Assembly: GCA_963826505.1 (NCBI GenBank)
Contig: CAWGXG010000007.1
Coordinates: 496,001-560,000 of the forward strand
Reading direction: 5' to 3'
Source of the DNA: CAWGXG01 sp963826505
GTDB lineage: Bacteria; Chloroflexota; Anaerolineae; Aggregatilineales; Aggregatilineaceae
DNA: 64,000 bases
Both the position numbers and the translations under genes were made by a program. The number at the start of each line of letters is the position of its first letter. Positions within the stretch are counted from its first letter, which is position 1. Below are positions 27,473-38,117 of the stretch, piece after piece. A model generated the notes under the pieces. It made no database searches. It was given only the letters and a program-made list of their open reading frames with translations, and was not told where the DNA came from.

Positions 27473-28360
27473 ATGATGACGACGGCCATGATGACCGAAG
27501 GACAGCGTTTTTACAGCACGACGGCGCGTTCCGATCCCTATACCCGCGCCGACGTGCTGGCGGGCCGCGTGATCCGGATCAGTCCGGCGCTCATTACGAT
27601 CATGGATGGGCATGCCGCCGCTGATGTGCCCGACGTGCTGCGCGGCGACATCTTGGCCCGGGTGAATGATCTGCTGCGCGGCGGCGTGCGTTCACTGCAT
27701 GTCGACGTGAATTTCGAGGATTATTCAGGCTACGGCGAGCCTGCTCCCCCACCAAGCGCCCACATCTTCACCCCCGATTTTGTGATGGAGTTGGCGCATA
27801 TCGCGCGCGCGTTCACGGCCTTCGTGACATTGCATCTGCTGACCGATTACCCTATGCGGCACCTGCGCGATTTCGAACATGTAGGGTTGGGAGCCGTATG
27901 CTTCCAGCTTGACGTGGTGGACGATCTCCCCCGGCTGCTGACCCTGGTCGAGTTCATCACCGCGCTGGGCGCATGTGCCAGCCCGGTGATCGAGACAGTC
28001 GGCACGCCGCGCCGCCCGCCCATGCCGCCCACCGCCCTACGCGCGCTGCTGGAACCGGCTCTGCCGCATATCGGCATGGTTACCCTACAGACGGCGGGCA
28101 CCACCGCGCGATCCTCACAACCTGCCGGGCAGTTTCAACATCAGGCGGCCACCGCGATCCTCCCGGTGTTGCGACCCGACTTCACCGGGACGTTACAGTT
28201 TCAGGGCGGCCTTACGCGCGCTTCCGTCGGCGCGGCGGCAGCTCTAGGGGCGGACTTCCTCGTCACGGGCACGCCGATCTTCCACCACCCGGACGGCCTA
28301 ACTCCACTGGACGCTGTGATCGAATTGTTAGTCGCGGCGGCCGATGGTCTACACATATAA
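27473..28360 (+). CDS. Ribulose-phosphate 3-epimerase-like TIM barrel lacking the catalytic Asp
   Basis: The product is 295 residues. Parts align by eye with ribulose-5-phosphate 3-epimerase: ISPALITIMDG, SLHVDVNFEDY (family form HVDVMDGHF, His and Asp kept), TLHLLTDYP (family form DVHLMIENP, His kept), and FQGGLTRASVGAAAALGADFLVTGTPIF (family form VDGGI...GADVLVAGSAIF). The Asp of the VDGG strand, a metal ligand and catalytic acid, is Gln here, and the MDG motif is also lost, so epimerase activity is doubtful. ATG codons at 27473, 27476, 27488 and 27491 all fit; no ribosome site decides between them. It begins 7 nt after the SMI1/KNR4 gene. Confidence 0.7.
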   Translation: MMTTAMMTEGQRFYSTTARSDPYTRADVLAGRVIRISPALITIMDGHAAADVPDVLRGDILARVNDLLRGGVRSLHVDVNFEDYSGYGEPAPPPSAHIFTPDFVMELAHIARAFTAFVTLHLLTDYPMRHLRDFEHVGLGAVCFQLDVVDDLPRLLTLVEFITALGACASPVIETVGTPRRPPMPPTALRALLEPALPHIGMVTLQTAGTTARSSQPAGQFQHQAATAILPVLRPDFTGTLQFQGGLTRASVGAAAALGADFLVTGTPIFHHPDGLTPLDAVIELLVAAADGLHI

Positions 28361-28481
28361 CTATGTAGGACGCAAAAAAACGTTTGTTGTGGATGCAAAG
28401 CTGGCGGAAGCCGGATATATTCACTCGTCGTGAGCTTCAACGGCCTTAAAAGCATCCGACCAGGACGGCAGGGTAGCTCCT

Positions 28482-30587
28482 ATGAATTTAGAATTCGCCA
28501 ACGATCCGCAACGCGAGTTGGCTGAACTGCGCGAACGTGTTGCCCAGTTGGAGGCTGAGCGGGTTGCATCCTCCGCCGCATTCGACGCACTGCACGCCCA
28601 GATGGAAAACCTGGAAACACTGCTCGATGCTATCCCCGCCCTGATCTTCCGCAAAGACGCCGAAGGCCGCGTGCTGTGGGCTAATGAACCCTTCTGCCAG
28701 GCGGTGAACATCCCGCGCGCCGATCTGGCGCAGCGTTCACTGCAGGGCAACGCCTCACGTCCGGATATTTTCAGCGCCGTACAGATCGTTGATCGCGAAG
28801 TGATAACCTCAGGACAGCCGCGCCTGGGGATCATGGAGCGGCTGCCTGAACACCCCGATCATTGGTTCCGCGTCGACAAACTCCCCTACCGCGATCCGGA
28901 TGGTACCGTGCAGAGCCTGATCGGGTTTGCGGTGGATGTCACCGACCTGCTGCAAACTCAAATCGCCGAGCACGAGCAGCAACTCCTGGCGGTGACCCTG
29001 GCCGATACAGCCGCAGCGATCAACAGCACGCTCGACCTGTCCGAGGTGTTGGAACGCATTTTGATCAACCTGGACCGCGTGGTGCCATACGACGCCGCCG
29101 ATATTATGCTGGTCGAGGGCGATACCGCGCGTATCGTGCGCTGTCGGGGCTATGCGGGCCGCAGCCCGGAAGACCGCGTACTGGCTCTCACGTTCAATCT
29201 TCACGACATGCCGCGCATGCAGCGCGCGCGCGACACGCGCCAGCCGCAGTTCATTGCCAATACGCGGGAAGCCCTCGATTGGAAATTCATTCCCGAAACG
29301 GCATGGATTGCTTCGCACATTCTCATGCCAATTCACCGGGATGATGATTTTTTGGGGTTCCTCAACATCAACAGTTCTGAGATCGGCGCCTTCACCCAGG
29401 AACACACCCGGCGGCTGCAAATGTTCGCCGACCAGGCGGGGATCGCGATCCGCAATGCGAGTTTGTTCGAGCAGACGCGCCGCGAAATCATCGAGCGCCA
29501 GCGCACGGAAGCTGCGCTAGAGGCTCGGCAGGCCCAACTGCGCGGGCTGTTCGAGAACGCGCTCGATGCCATCCTGCTGGCGGATGATGACGCCCACTAT
29601 CTCGACGCCAACTCCGCCGCCTGCGCGTTGCTGGGCTATACGGTGGAAGAGCTGCGACAATTGGAGGTCAAGGATGTCACCGCCCCGGCTGCCAGTGCCG
29701 ATTTCGAGCCAATCTGGCGGCACTTCCTCGAACTGGGCACACTGGACGGCGAATACATTATCCAGCACAAGGACGGCTCGCCGATCCACGTGGATTTTCG
29801 CGCGGCGGCGAACATCGTGCCGGGCGTGCATATGTCCGTTATGCGCGACATCCGCGAGCGCAAAGCCGCCGAAGAACAACGCGTCGCCCTGAGGGTTGAG
29901 CAGGAAAAAGTCAAGCTGCTGGCGACATTCGTAGAAAACCTGTCGCACGAATTCGCCACGCCGCTGTCCGTGATCCACACCGGGCTGAACGCAATCGAGC
30001 ACAACGTCCCGCCCGATGCGACAGTTATCTCCTGGGTGGAACGCATCAAAACGCAAACACACTACGTCGGCCAGCTCGTCGAATCGATGCTGACGATGGC
30101 GCGGCTCGATGCTGGTCCGATCTTCGTCTTGCGCGCTTGCCAGATCAATCAGATCGCGGAAAACCTGTACACTGCCTTGACTCCGCAGGCGGAAGAAAAG
30201 CAACTGCGCATCCTGCGCGATTTCGCCCCCGATTTACCGCTGATCCGCGCCGACCCGCACGAGCTGTACCAGGCGCTGTACAACCTGTGTCTCAACGCGG
30301 TGCAATATACCCCGGAAGGCGGCACGATCGCGCTGTGTACGTACCTGTCCGGCGCTAACATGGTGTTTGCCGTGTCGGATAACGGACAGGGTATCGCGCC
30401 GGAACAGATTACGCGCATTTTCGAGCGGTTTTACCGGGTCGACAGCGCACGGACGGCGCGGCGTGCCGGGTTGGGCCTGTCGATTGCGCGCCAGATCGTC
30501 ACGCTGCACGGCGGGACCATCGAAGTCGAAAGCCTGCCCCAGCGCGGCAGCACCTTTCGGGTTGTCCTGCCCGCCGGGTCAGGGTAA
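28482..30587 (+). CDS. Cytoplasmic sensor histidine kinase, PAS-GAF-PAS-HisKA-HATPase
   Basis: The product is 701 residues without membrane segments, so it senses a cytoplasmic or diffusible signal. Order: N-terminal coiled coil (LAELRERVAQLEAE), PAS 1 (from LLDAIPALIFRK), GAF (from LDLSEVLERILINL, about 180-335), PAS 2 (from LFENALDAILLADDD), HisKA with His489 in NLSHEFATP, then HATPase_c with N box LCLNAVQYTP, G1 DNGQGI and G2 GLGLSIA. All kinase motifs are intact. No response regulator follows it directly; the orphan CheY-like protein at 23012-23398 is one candidate partner. Confidence 0.93.
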   Translation: MNLEFANDPQRELAELRERVAQLEAERVASSAAFDALHAQMENLETLLDAIPALIFRKDAEGRVLWANEPFCQAVNIPRADLAQRSLQGNASRPDIFSAVQIVDREVITSGQPRLGIMERLPEHPDHWFRVDKLPYRDPDGTVQSLIGFAVDVTDLLQTQIAEHEQQLLAVTLADTAAAINSTLDLSEVLERILINLDRVVPYDAADIMLVEGDTARIVRCRGYAGRSPEDRVLALTFNLHDMPRMQRARDTRQPQFIANTREALDWKFIPETAWIASHILMPIHRDDDFLGFLNINSSEIGAFTQEHTRRLQMFADQAGIAIRNASLFEQTRREIIERQRTEAALEARQAQLRGLFENALDAILLADDDAHYLDANSAACALLGYTVEELRQLEVKDVTAPAASADFEPIWRHFLELGTLDGEYIIQHKDGSPIHVDFRAAANIVPGVHMSVMRDIRERKAAEEQRVALRVEQEKVKLLATFVENLSHEFATPLSVIHTGLNAIEHNVPPDATVISWVERIKTQTHYVGQLVESMLTMARLDAGPIFVLRACQINQIAENLYTALTPQAEEKQLRILRDFAPDLPLIRADPHELYQALYNLCLNAVQYTPEGGTIALCTYLSGANMVFAVSDNGQGIAPEQITRIFERFYRVDSARTARRAGLGLSIARQIVTLHGGTIEVESLPQRGSTFRVVLPAGSG

Positions 30588-30627
30588 GCTTGGGCGTGGT
30601 ATAGCCGCTAGCCAATCGTAGAGACCT

Positions 30628-33203
30628 ATGCTCCCGACACGCCTGGAACTGCGCAACTTTCTCGCCTATCGCCAGCTTGACGAGTTGAAATTCGACGGTA
30701 TACACGTCGCTTGCCTCAGCGGCCCCAATGGCGCGGGGAAATCGTCGCTGCTGGACGCGATCACCTGGGCGTTGTGGGGTCGCGCCCGCGTGCGCAGCGA
30801 TGACGACCTGATCCACCAGGGCCAGACGGAAATGCTCGTCCAGCTCGATTTTCTCCAGGGCGATCACCGCTACCGCGTGGTACGCAAGCGCCAAAAACGC
30901 AAGTCCGCGCGCGGGGCCGGGCATACCACGTTAGACCTGTTCGTGTGGGACGATGAGTTGGAGCGCTGGCAGCCGATCAGCGCACCGGGTCTGCGCGAAA
31001 CCGATCAGCGCATCATCGATCTGCTGCGGCTGGATTATGAAACCTTCGTACATTCCGCGTTTTTACAGCAGGGTAAAGCGGACGCCTTCACCGTCAAACC
31101 AGCAGCCGAGCGCAAGGATCTGTTGTCGGGGATTCTGGGGCTGTCACAATGGAAAGACTATGAGGCACGCGCCAAGGATCGCGTGGCGCAGATTGCGCAC
31201 GAATTGGACATCATCGCGCACCGGGTGCGCGAGATCGACGAGCAGGAACAGCAAGAACCCGCCCTGCGCCGCGAATTGGATACCGCCGAGGCCGGACTGA
31301 TCGAGGCCGAACACGTGCGCGCCGAGGCCGAAGCGCGCTATGCAGAGGTAGCCGGGGCGCAGGACCAGATGGATGCGGCGACTGCGCGGTTGGCCGGGGC
31401 GGATCACCGCATCCGGCAGCGGCAGCGCGACCTGGATGAGATCGAGATCGAGCTGGCACGCTACCGCCAGCAGCTTGACGACCTGGGCGGCATTGTCGCC
31501 GAGCGCGACGCGATCCAGGCGGGCTTCGAACAACTGCAAGCCGCGCGTGATGCCGACCAGGCATTGGGCGAAAAGCTGCAAAGTATGGCCGCCATCAAGG
31601 ACCGGCTGGCCGAGGTTACCAGCGCGATCCAGGCCCGCCGCGCCGAGTTGGAAGCCCAGGCCACCGTCCACCGCGATCGCATAGCTTCGGCGCAGCGCGC
31701 CGCCGGAGAGATGGACGCCATCCAGACCGATCTGGCCGATGTGCAGAGCGAGGTCGAGCAGCTCGCGGCGCAAGAAGAACGGCGCGACACCCTGCGCGAC
31801 ACGGTCGCCGCGCTGGGCGAAGAAAGCGCCGCCCTCAAAGCCGAAAACAAGGCGCTCTATACCGAGATGAAAGCGCTCGAAACGCGCATCAACCAGCTTA
31901 AAGAGGCCGAAGCGGTGTGCCCGCTGTGCGGCCAGCCGCTCGACGGTGAGAACAAGGCGGCGCTGCTCGATCAGCTCACCATCGAAGGGACGGCGCGCGG
32001 CGACGCTTACCGCGCCAATGTCAGCCGCCGCGACGACATCGCCGAGCAGTTGAGAGCGTCCCGTGAAGAAAGCGAAGCGCTCGAAATTGAGCTGCGTGTG
32101 CTGCCCGCCAAACGTGAACACGCCGCCGTGCTCGGTGCCACGCTGGACACGGCCCGCAGCGCGGCGGATACCCTGCGCGAGGAAAGCGCGGCGCTGGATG
32201 TCCTCAAAGCAGCACTGGATTCCGGCGAATACGCGCACGAGCTTCAGGCACAGCGCGACGCCATCCAGGCCGAGATCGACGCGCTGGGCTACGATTCCGA
32301 GGCGCACAGCGCCGCGCGCGAAACGCTGGCCGAGTTCAGCGAATACGAGCGCCGCCAGCGCGACCTGGACGCGGCGCTGCGCCAGATGCCCGACATACAG
32401 ACCGCGCTCGACAGCGCCACGACGCGCCGCGATCGCTGGCTGATCGTGCTCGACGAGGAGCGCGCCGAGGCCGAGGCCGCCCGCGCCGAGATCGCCGCGC
32501 TGGCCGAACAGGTCGAAGAGGCGCGTCGCCGTGAAGACGAGGTCCGCCAGCGGCGCACCGCCGAAAAGCGCGCCCAAGAAGCCGTAATCCGCTGCCAGCA
32601 GGCGCTGGCCGCACTGGACAACGCCCGCAAACGCCGGGCCGATCTGGAACGCCGTCACGCCGAGTTGAGCGCGGAGAAAAACCTGTACGAAACACTGCGC
32701 GACGCTTTCGGCAAAAACGGCGTCCCCGCCATGATCATCGAAGCCGCCATCCCAGAGCTGGAAGAAGCGGCCAATGCGCCTGTTGGCGCGTATGACGCGA
32801 CGGGCGGCTGCATGTCCGGCTCGACACGCAGCGTGAGAAGAAAAGCGGCAGCGGCGGCACCATCGAAACGCTGGATATCCTGATCGCGGATGAGCTGGGC
32901 ACACGCGCTTACGAGCTGTATTCGGGCGGCGAAGCCTTTCGCATTGATTTCGCGCTGCGCGTCGCGCTCAGCCAGATGCTGGCCCGGCGTGCCGGGGCGC
33001 AGCTGCGCACGCTGTTCTTAGATGAAGGCTTCGGCACGCAGGACGAAGCGGGCCGCCAGCGTCTGGTCGAAGCGATTAACACGGTGCAGGATCAATTCGA
33101 CCTGCTGCTGGTGATCACGCATATCGAAGAACTGCGCGACGCTTTTCCGGTGCAAATCGCCGTCACACGCGCGCCTGATGGCAGCCAGATCACGGTGAGG
33201 TAG
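30628..33203 (+). CDS. sbcC: SbcC/Rad50-type ATPase (frame broken twice near 32.8 kb as assembled)
   Basis: Corrected, this is an 857-residue SbcC. Walker A is GPNGAGKSS near 32-40, followed by the Q-loop region FLQQGKADAF, long coiled coils, the zinc hook CPLCGQPL (Cys431, Cys434), the second coil, and in the C-terminal part LYSGGEAFRIDFAL (signature) and TLFLDEGFGTQD (Walker B, D-loop). As given, the frame ends at 32883. An extra base near 32779 (NAP instead of NALLARMT) and another near 32797 (before DGRLHVRLDTQ) move it to the frame ending at 33203. Conservation continues across both sites, so errors are more likely than decay. It partners SbcD. Confidence 0.9.
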
Positions 33204-33215
33204 CCGTCAGCAAAC

Positions 33216-33232
33216 AGCCATTAGCGATCAGC
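33216..33232. repeat. Short dispersed intergenic repeat, inverted copy
   Basis: AGCCATTAGCGATCAGC is the reverse complement of GCTGATCGCTAATGGCT, matching the repeat at 13716-13735. Confidence 0.35.
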
Positions 33233-33277
33233 AAAAGACACATTCTCTGATAGCTGTTCGCTTTACCGGAGGTGTCC

Positions 33278-35657
33278 ATGTCCCGCGTGGGATTACTCGC
33301 TGCCCTGATCGTGATGCTCGCTGCCGCGCCAATCGCTCCGGCGCTGCACTCCGCTGCCCCGGTCTACGCACAGAACGGCGCGCCGGGTACGGTCATTCCT
33401 CTGCCGGTCGCTGAGGCGGGCGAACATCCCCGTCTGCTGATCACGCGTCCCTATGTGCAGGACACACTTCAACCGCGCGCCGCCGCACACACGACCACCT
33501 GGAACGCTTTCGAGGCGTACGTGTCTGGCACGGGCCCCGAAGATGACGCCGAATGGACTCCGGGCACGGCGCTGCGTTCGCTGGCGCTGGCCTGGCTGAT
33601 CACCAACGATGGATCGTACGCGGCCCGCGCCAAGTCAGTGTTGAACGGTCTGGCCACGCGCGTGAGGAATCACCCGGTCATGAGCGGTGCGGGTGGCTTC
33701 GATGGCGAATTCATGGGCGATGTCTCCGCGCTGGCGGTGGGCTATGACTGGCTCTACGGCGCGCTGACTGCCAGCGATCGCGCCGCGCTGCGCGACACGC
33801 TGTGGCAGGCGTCGGCGGCGCTGCGCGATCCCGCCAACGACAGCGACGGTGTAATTTGGGTCGGCGGGCAGTTGGTGGCCTTCGGCAATTATGAGCCGCG
33901 CTGGTTGTGGGCGCTGACCGCGGTCGGGCTGGCGCTGGACGGTGAATACGAGGGCACGGCGGGCCTGATCGCCTACTGCCGCAAAACCCTGGCCGGGACG
34001 TTCATCCCCGCGCTGGATCTGCAAGAGGGTGGCGCGTGGGCCGAAGGACCGGTCTACGGATTTATCGCCAACTGGCCGAAGGTCCAGACCGCGCTGGCCT
34101 GGTGGACGGCCCTGGGTGAGAACTACGTTCGATGATACGACCTGGTGGTACGACCGGCTGGCCTATGATATGTTCCTCTACCACCCCGGACAGACCACCA
34201 CCTACGATGAGGACTGGGGCGACCCGATGCACAGCTACCCGTCCATCATCGGGGATTCGGAACGCTATCACGGGGCGGTCTATTACGGGCGCGCCCAGGA
34301 CGAACTGCTGCGCGCGGTCTTCGCGGGGACGGCGCACGCCGCCTGGATGAGCTGGTTTTTGAGCCAGCCGCCCGATTTCATGCCGGGCTGGATGTCGTCC
34401 GAGGAACTGCTGTGGCGCGACCCGGCGGCGCAAGGCACGCCGCCGCCCGTGACGACGTGGTTCGCGCCCTATAACGGGCACGTCTTCCTGCGTTCCGACT
34501 GGGCCACCGAGGCCGATACGCTCGACCAAAGCGCGACTTACGTCTCCTTCAACGCGGGCGACCGGCTGGCCTATCACCAGTTTTACGACGAAGGCAGCCT
34601 GACGATCTACCACAACGGCGAGGAACTCCTGGTCCACAGTGGCGTGTACAGCGGGGATGGTACCTCGGACCACGACGCCAATTACTACGTGCGCACCATC
34701 GCCGCCAACAGCCTGCTGATCTGCGATCTGGCCGAAGATTTCGACGGCATCCGGCCCAACAACGAGCGTGACGTGTGGCTCAACGACTGTGGGCAGCGTA
34801 CCATGAATCCCGCCAGCCGCACCGCGATCAACGTGACGAATCTGGTCGCCAACTGGCAGTCCTACGATACCGGCACGATCACGCGCTTTGGCGAGACGGG
34901 CAGCATGACCTATCTGCGCGCCGACATCACCGGAGCTTATAACAGCACGGTCTACACCACGCCGGAGAATCGCGCCAAAGTCAGCGCCGTGATCCGCGAG
35001 TTCGTCTATATGCGGCCCAACGTGGTGATTCTGTCCGACCGCGTGGTGACGACGTATCCCGACTTCACGCCGATGGCGGTCTTCCACTTCCAGACCGAGC
35101 CGACGCCGTCCGGGCTGTTTTACGGCTCGCTGGTGCGCGACAGCGCGCTGTATATGCAGAACTTTTTGCCCAACAGCACGGTGACGATGGTCGCGGGCTA
35201 TCTCGTGGCCGGGCAGGAAGTCAACACCAGTTGGGGCGAGCCGGTGAGCAATACCTTCGAGCGCGATCCCTACGGCTATTTCCGCCTGGAGATCACGCCC
35301 GCCGCGATCGGCCTGGAAAACTGGTTTCTGACGGCCTTCATCGCGCAGGATGCCGATCAAACGCCGCCCGCGCCGGGGGCGATGGTGCCGGGCGATGGCG
35401 TGCGGGGCGTCGTGCTGGGGACAGCCCAGGTAATGTTTGACAGCGTACCCGAAGACGGCGAAGACCTGACGGCGGCTGCTTTCCAGGTTGGGATCGGCGT
35501 GACCCAGGTGCTCGTCACCGGGCTGACGCCGGACGCCGACTACACTCTGCAAGGTGACGCGGGCTTCACCCGCACGCAAACCGCCGACGACGCCGGGCTG
35601 ATCCTGATCGAAGGCGCGCCCGCCGGGACGCTGCGCGTCGCGCTGGCCGAATCGTAA
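33278..35657 (+). CDS. Secreted heparinase II/III-like polysaccharide lyase (one frameshift at 34127 as assembled)
   Basis: Corrected, the product is 792 residues from ATG 33278 (GGAGG 5 nt upstream). A signal peptide (VGLLAALIVMLAAAP) is followed by an alpha-helical toroid domain (LRSLALAWLITNDGSYAARAKSVL, YDWLYGALTASDR) and a beta-sandwich heparinase II/III-like domain (GHVFLRSDW, TYVSFNAGDRLAYHQFYDEGSLTIYHNGEELL, and the Asn/His-rich DHDANYYVRT). This is the layout of PL-family alginate/heparin/ulvan-type lyases. An extra G in AACTACGTTC (34127) breaks the frame; removing it joins GENY to FDDTTWW. It was likely acquired for use of environmental polysaccharides; the substrate is unknown. 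Confidence 0.82.
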
Positions 35658-35812
35658 AGCAAGATTTTGTCCTTCTCATAGTTTACTCTGCGCGCTCCGC
35701 GGTGAAGCGTTCTGGTTCTGGGCCCATGTGCGAATTGACCAAACGCGATTGATCAGCCTCGTGCTAAAATTCACTAATCGTAAAAATTGTTATGAAAGGT
35801 GGAAGTTAGAGT

Positions 35813-36262
35813 ATGGCAACCTGGGCCGAATTTGCTGCTGCTGCCCCTGACCTCGCGGCCTGGGGCGAAAATCGCCTGAACCGTTCGCGCGTAGCTTTTC
35901 TGGCAACCCTCGCCGCCGATGGGTCGCCGCGCGTCAATCCCGTCCACCCTGTCATCTGTGAAGGGCGGCTGCTGCTGTTCATCGAGCCAACGTCCCCCAA
36001 ATGTGACGATCTGCGGCGCGATGGGCAATACGCTATTCATTCGCTGATCGACAACCTGTCCGGCGAAGGCGGCGAGTTCAGCTTCAAGGGGCGCGCGCTG
36101 TCGGTGGACGATCCCGAAACGCGCCAGAACGCGATGGAAGCGTCGTGCTACACGCCTACGGACGCCTACGTGCTGTTTGAGTTGAGTGTCGACGCTGCCT
36201 TGAGCCGGGATTACGAAGACGGTCACCTGCACGAAACCCGCTGGGAAGCTATTTACGCTTAG
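35813..36262 (+). CDS. Pyridoxamine-phosphate-oxidase-like flavin split-barrel protein
   Basis: The product is 149 residues with the split beta-barrel pattern of the PNPOx-like superfamily: RSRVAFLATLAADGSPRVNPVHPVI, LLLFIEPTSPKCDDLRRDGQYAIHSL, EFSFKGRA. Members bind FMN, F420 or heme. It is a stand-alone small member of the general stress / F420-type group rather than true PdxH, which is longer and has a C-terminal motif absent here. A terminator follows at 36296-36326. Confidence 0.82.
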   Translation: MATWAEFAAAAPDLAAWGENRLNRSRVAFLATLAADGSPRVNPVHPVICEGRLLLFIEPTSPKCDDLRRDGQYAIHSLIDNLSGEGGEFSFKGRALSVDDPETRQNAMEASCYTPTDAYVLFELSVDAALSRDYEDGHLHETRWEAIYA

Positions 36263-36295
36263 CCTCCGCCGCCTCACCTTGTTTTGGACTGTACC

Positions 36296-36326
36296 CGCTC
36301 GCGCTTAACCCGGCGCGAGCGTTTTT
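36296..36326 (+). terminator. Rho-independent terminator between converging genes
   Basis: CGCTCGCGC (36296-36304) and GCGCGAGCG (36313-36321) form a perfect 9-bp stem, followed by TTTTT. The stop codon of the converging minus-strand ATPase (36305-36307) lies in the loop. Confidence 0.92.
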
Positions 36327-37960
36327 GTGGCAGTCGGGCGTGGCGTGCGCGTCGGCGTGGTTTCGGGCGTATCGGTAGCGGTGGCTGTAGCCGTGGGAGT
36401 GGACGAAGCGGTCGCCGTCGGGGTTACGCTGGCCGTGACCGTCACAGTCGCGGACGATGTCGACGTAATCGTCGGCGTATCTGTCGGCAATGGGGTAACG
36501 GTCGGCGTCCGGGTCAGGCTGGCGGTGGCGGTGGCAGTCGGGGTGAGCGTGTGCGTCGGAGTCGCGGTGGGCCGGGCCTGTTCCGTCTGCGTGGCAAAGT
36601 CAGATTGGCGCGTGGCTTCCAGGTTGAGCGAGAGCGTAGCTGTAGGCACGACGCGTTCGGGCGTCTCCGTCTTATCATCTCCACCAAACAGGCCGCCCAA
36701 GGCCGCCGCGCCAATGGCCGCGACAGCTAACAGCACAGCGAACACCGCGGCCAGCGGCCCCCAGCGCCACGCTCGCTCGCTCGTAGGTTCGTCTCTGGGT
36801 TCGACCGGCGGCAGCGCGGCGTTTGCTTCGGCCCACAACGCGATCAGACGGCCCGGCAGCCGGTAGGTATCCGCCTCAGCGTGCACCAGGCCGTCATAGC
36901 CCAGGCCGCGCAGCGCCGCGGCCAACTGTGTCTTGCTGATAGCGTAGCCCGCCCGCGTCAATTCCTCATACAACCCGTCAAACGTGATTACCTCACCGGG
37001 CCGATCCGCATCCAGGCGCACCAACGCGGCCAGAGCGGTCCGTCCGTTGGGGGGTGTGCTGGCCCACAAGGGTCCGAAGATTTCGTCGGCCTGGTCGATC
37101 GCAGCCGTGATCACCGCGTCGAGATCGCGCATGGTGATCGGCCCGCTGTGCGCGCGTTCTTCCGAGCGCCGGAACAACAAACGGCAGACCGAATGCAGCA
37201 AAAACGGGTTGCCCCCGGCCAGTTCGAGAATCGCCGAGACAACCCCGCTTTCATAGTTAACCGTGCCTTCTACCGGCTCGCGGATCAGGCGTTCGGCGGC
37301 GGTTGGGGATAGATCACCCAGGCGCAGATGCAGCGCCGGATCGCTCAGCATTTCGATGCTCAGCACGCGGCCTTCGTAACTCGCGTCGAGCGCGAACAGC
37401 ATATCCAGCCGCTCGAACCCGGCCAGCAAGTCACCCAGGTAGCGCAGCCAATCCGCCGGGAGCGTGCCGCGTTCGATGGCGTCCAGCATCAGGTGCGCGT
37501 CGTCAAACGCGATCAACAAATGACGCACGCGCAGCGCCGACAGCGCCAGCTCAAGGAATGTCTCGCGAAACCACGTGCGCGCATCGGGGAGCGGCAGACC
37601 CGGATCGTAATCGGCGGGATCGAGCGGCCAATTGGGCAGGCGGTAGGTGCTGGCGCCGCTCTGCTCGAGCATGACCTGGATATCTGCGGCCATCCCGGCG
37701 ATCAGGGCGTCCTCGCTGCGGAGGTCGTGCGTTCCCAGCGCGATCACGCACAGCCGGTAGGTGTCGTCCAACTGCGCTCCGAGGTGCCGCAAGAGAGCGC
37801 TTTTGCCCAACCCGCGCCGCCCAGTGAGCACCAGCGCGCGATCGCGCGGCGTGCCGACAAGCTGCTGCCGGAAGAACAGGAATACCTCCTCGCGCCCGAA
37901 GAAGTGCGCGGGATCGGCTACCGGTTGCAGCGGGTCATAAGGATTGGGAATTGCCGTCAT
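36305..37960 (-). CDS. AAA/STAND-type ATPase with one membrane helix and an exported Thr/Pro tail
   Basis: The product is 551 residues from ATG 37960. The N-terminal ATPase starts NPYDPLQPVADPAHFFGREE and has Walker A TGRRGLGKSALL and Walker B LLIAFDDAHLML, as in AAA_16/STAND-type ATPases. A winged-helix-like region (LAALVRLDADRPGEVITFDGLYEEL) follows, then one membrane helix (LAAVFAVLLAVAAIGAAAL) near residue 425. The last 100 residues are almost only Thr, Ala, Pro and Ser (type TPTVTPLPTDTPT), predicted to lie outside the cell. The design couples an inner ATPase to a surface stalk. The ATG at 38080 would add a non-conserved arginine-rich stretch and is rejected. Confidence 0.82.
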   Translation of the reverse strand: MTAIPNPYDPLQPVADPAHFFGREEVFLFFRQQLVGTPRDRALVLTGRRGLGKSALLRHLGAQLDDTYRLCVIALGTHDLRSEDALIAGMAADIQVMLEQSGASTYRLPNWPLDPADYDPGLPLPDARTWFRETFLELALSALRVRHLLIAFDDAHLMLDAIERGTLPADWLRYLGDLLAGFERLDMLFALDASYEGRVLSIEMLSDPALHLRLGDLSPTAAERLIREPVEGTVNYESGVVSAILELAGGNPFLLHSVCRLLFRRSEERAHSGPITMRDLDAVITAAIDQADEIFGPLWASTPPNGRTALAALVRLDADRPGEVITFDGLYEELTRAGYAISKTQLAAALRGLGYDGLVHAEADTYRLPGRLIALWAEANAALPPVEPRDEPTSERAWRWGPLAAVFAVLLAVAAIGAAALGGLFGGDDKTETPERVVPTATLSLNLEATRQSDFATQTEQARPTATPTHTLTPTATATASLTRTPTVTPLPTDTPTITSTSSATVTVTASVTPTATASSTPTATATATDTPETTPTRTPRPTATKTLAPG

Positions 37961-38117
37961 CGCACGTCGCCCCCTGGTGATGCGGACTCTGTGGCTAGTG
38001 TACGCCGGGGGACAGCGTCCGGCAAGTAGCGGGTAGGCAACGTTTTGCCGCCGATCAGCGTGCGTCTCGGAGCCGATCATTTGCCAAGCGCCGCCGGACG
38101 ATGTACGCTAGGTCGCC

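Noticed and set aside
31144..32904. A 586-codon minus-strand frame inside sbcC
   Set aside because: It is a shadow of the SbcC coiled-coil region; the real strand has Walker A and the zinc hook.
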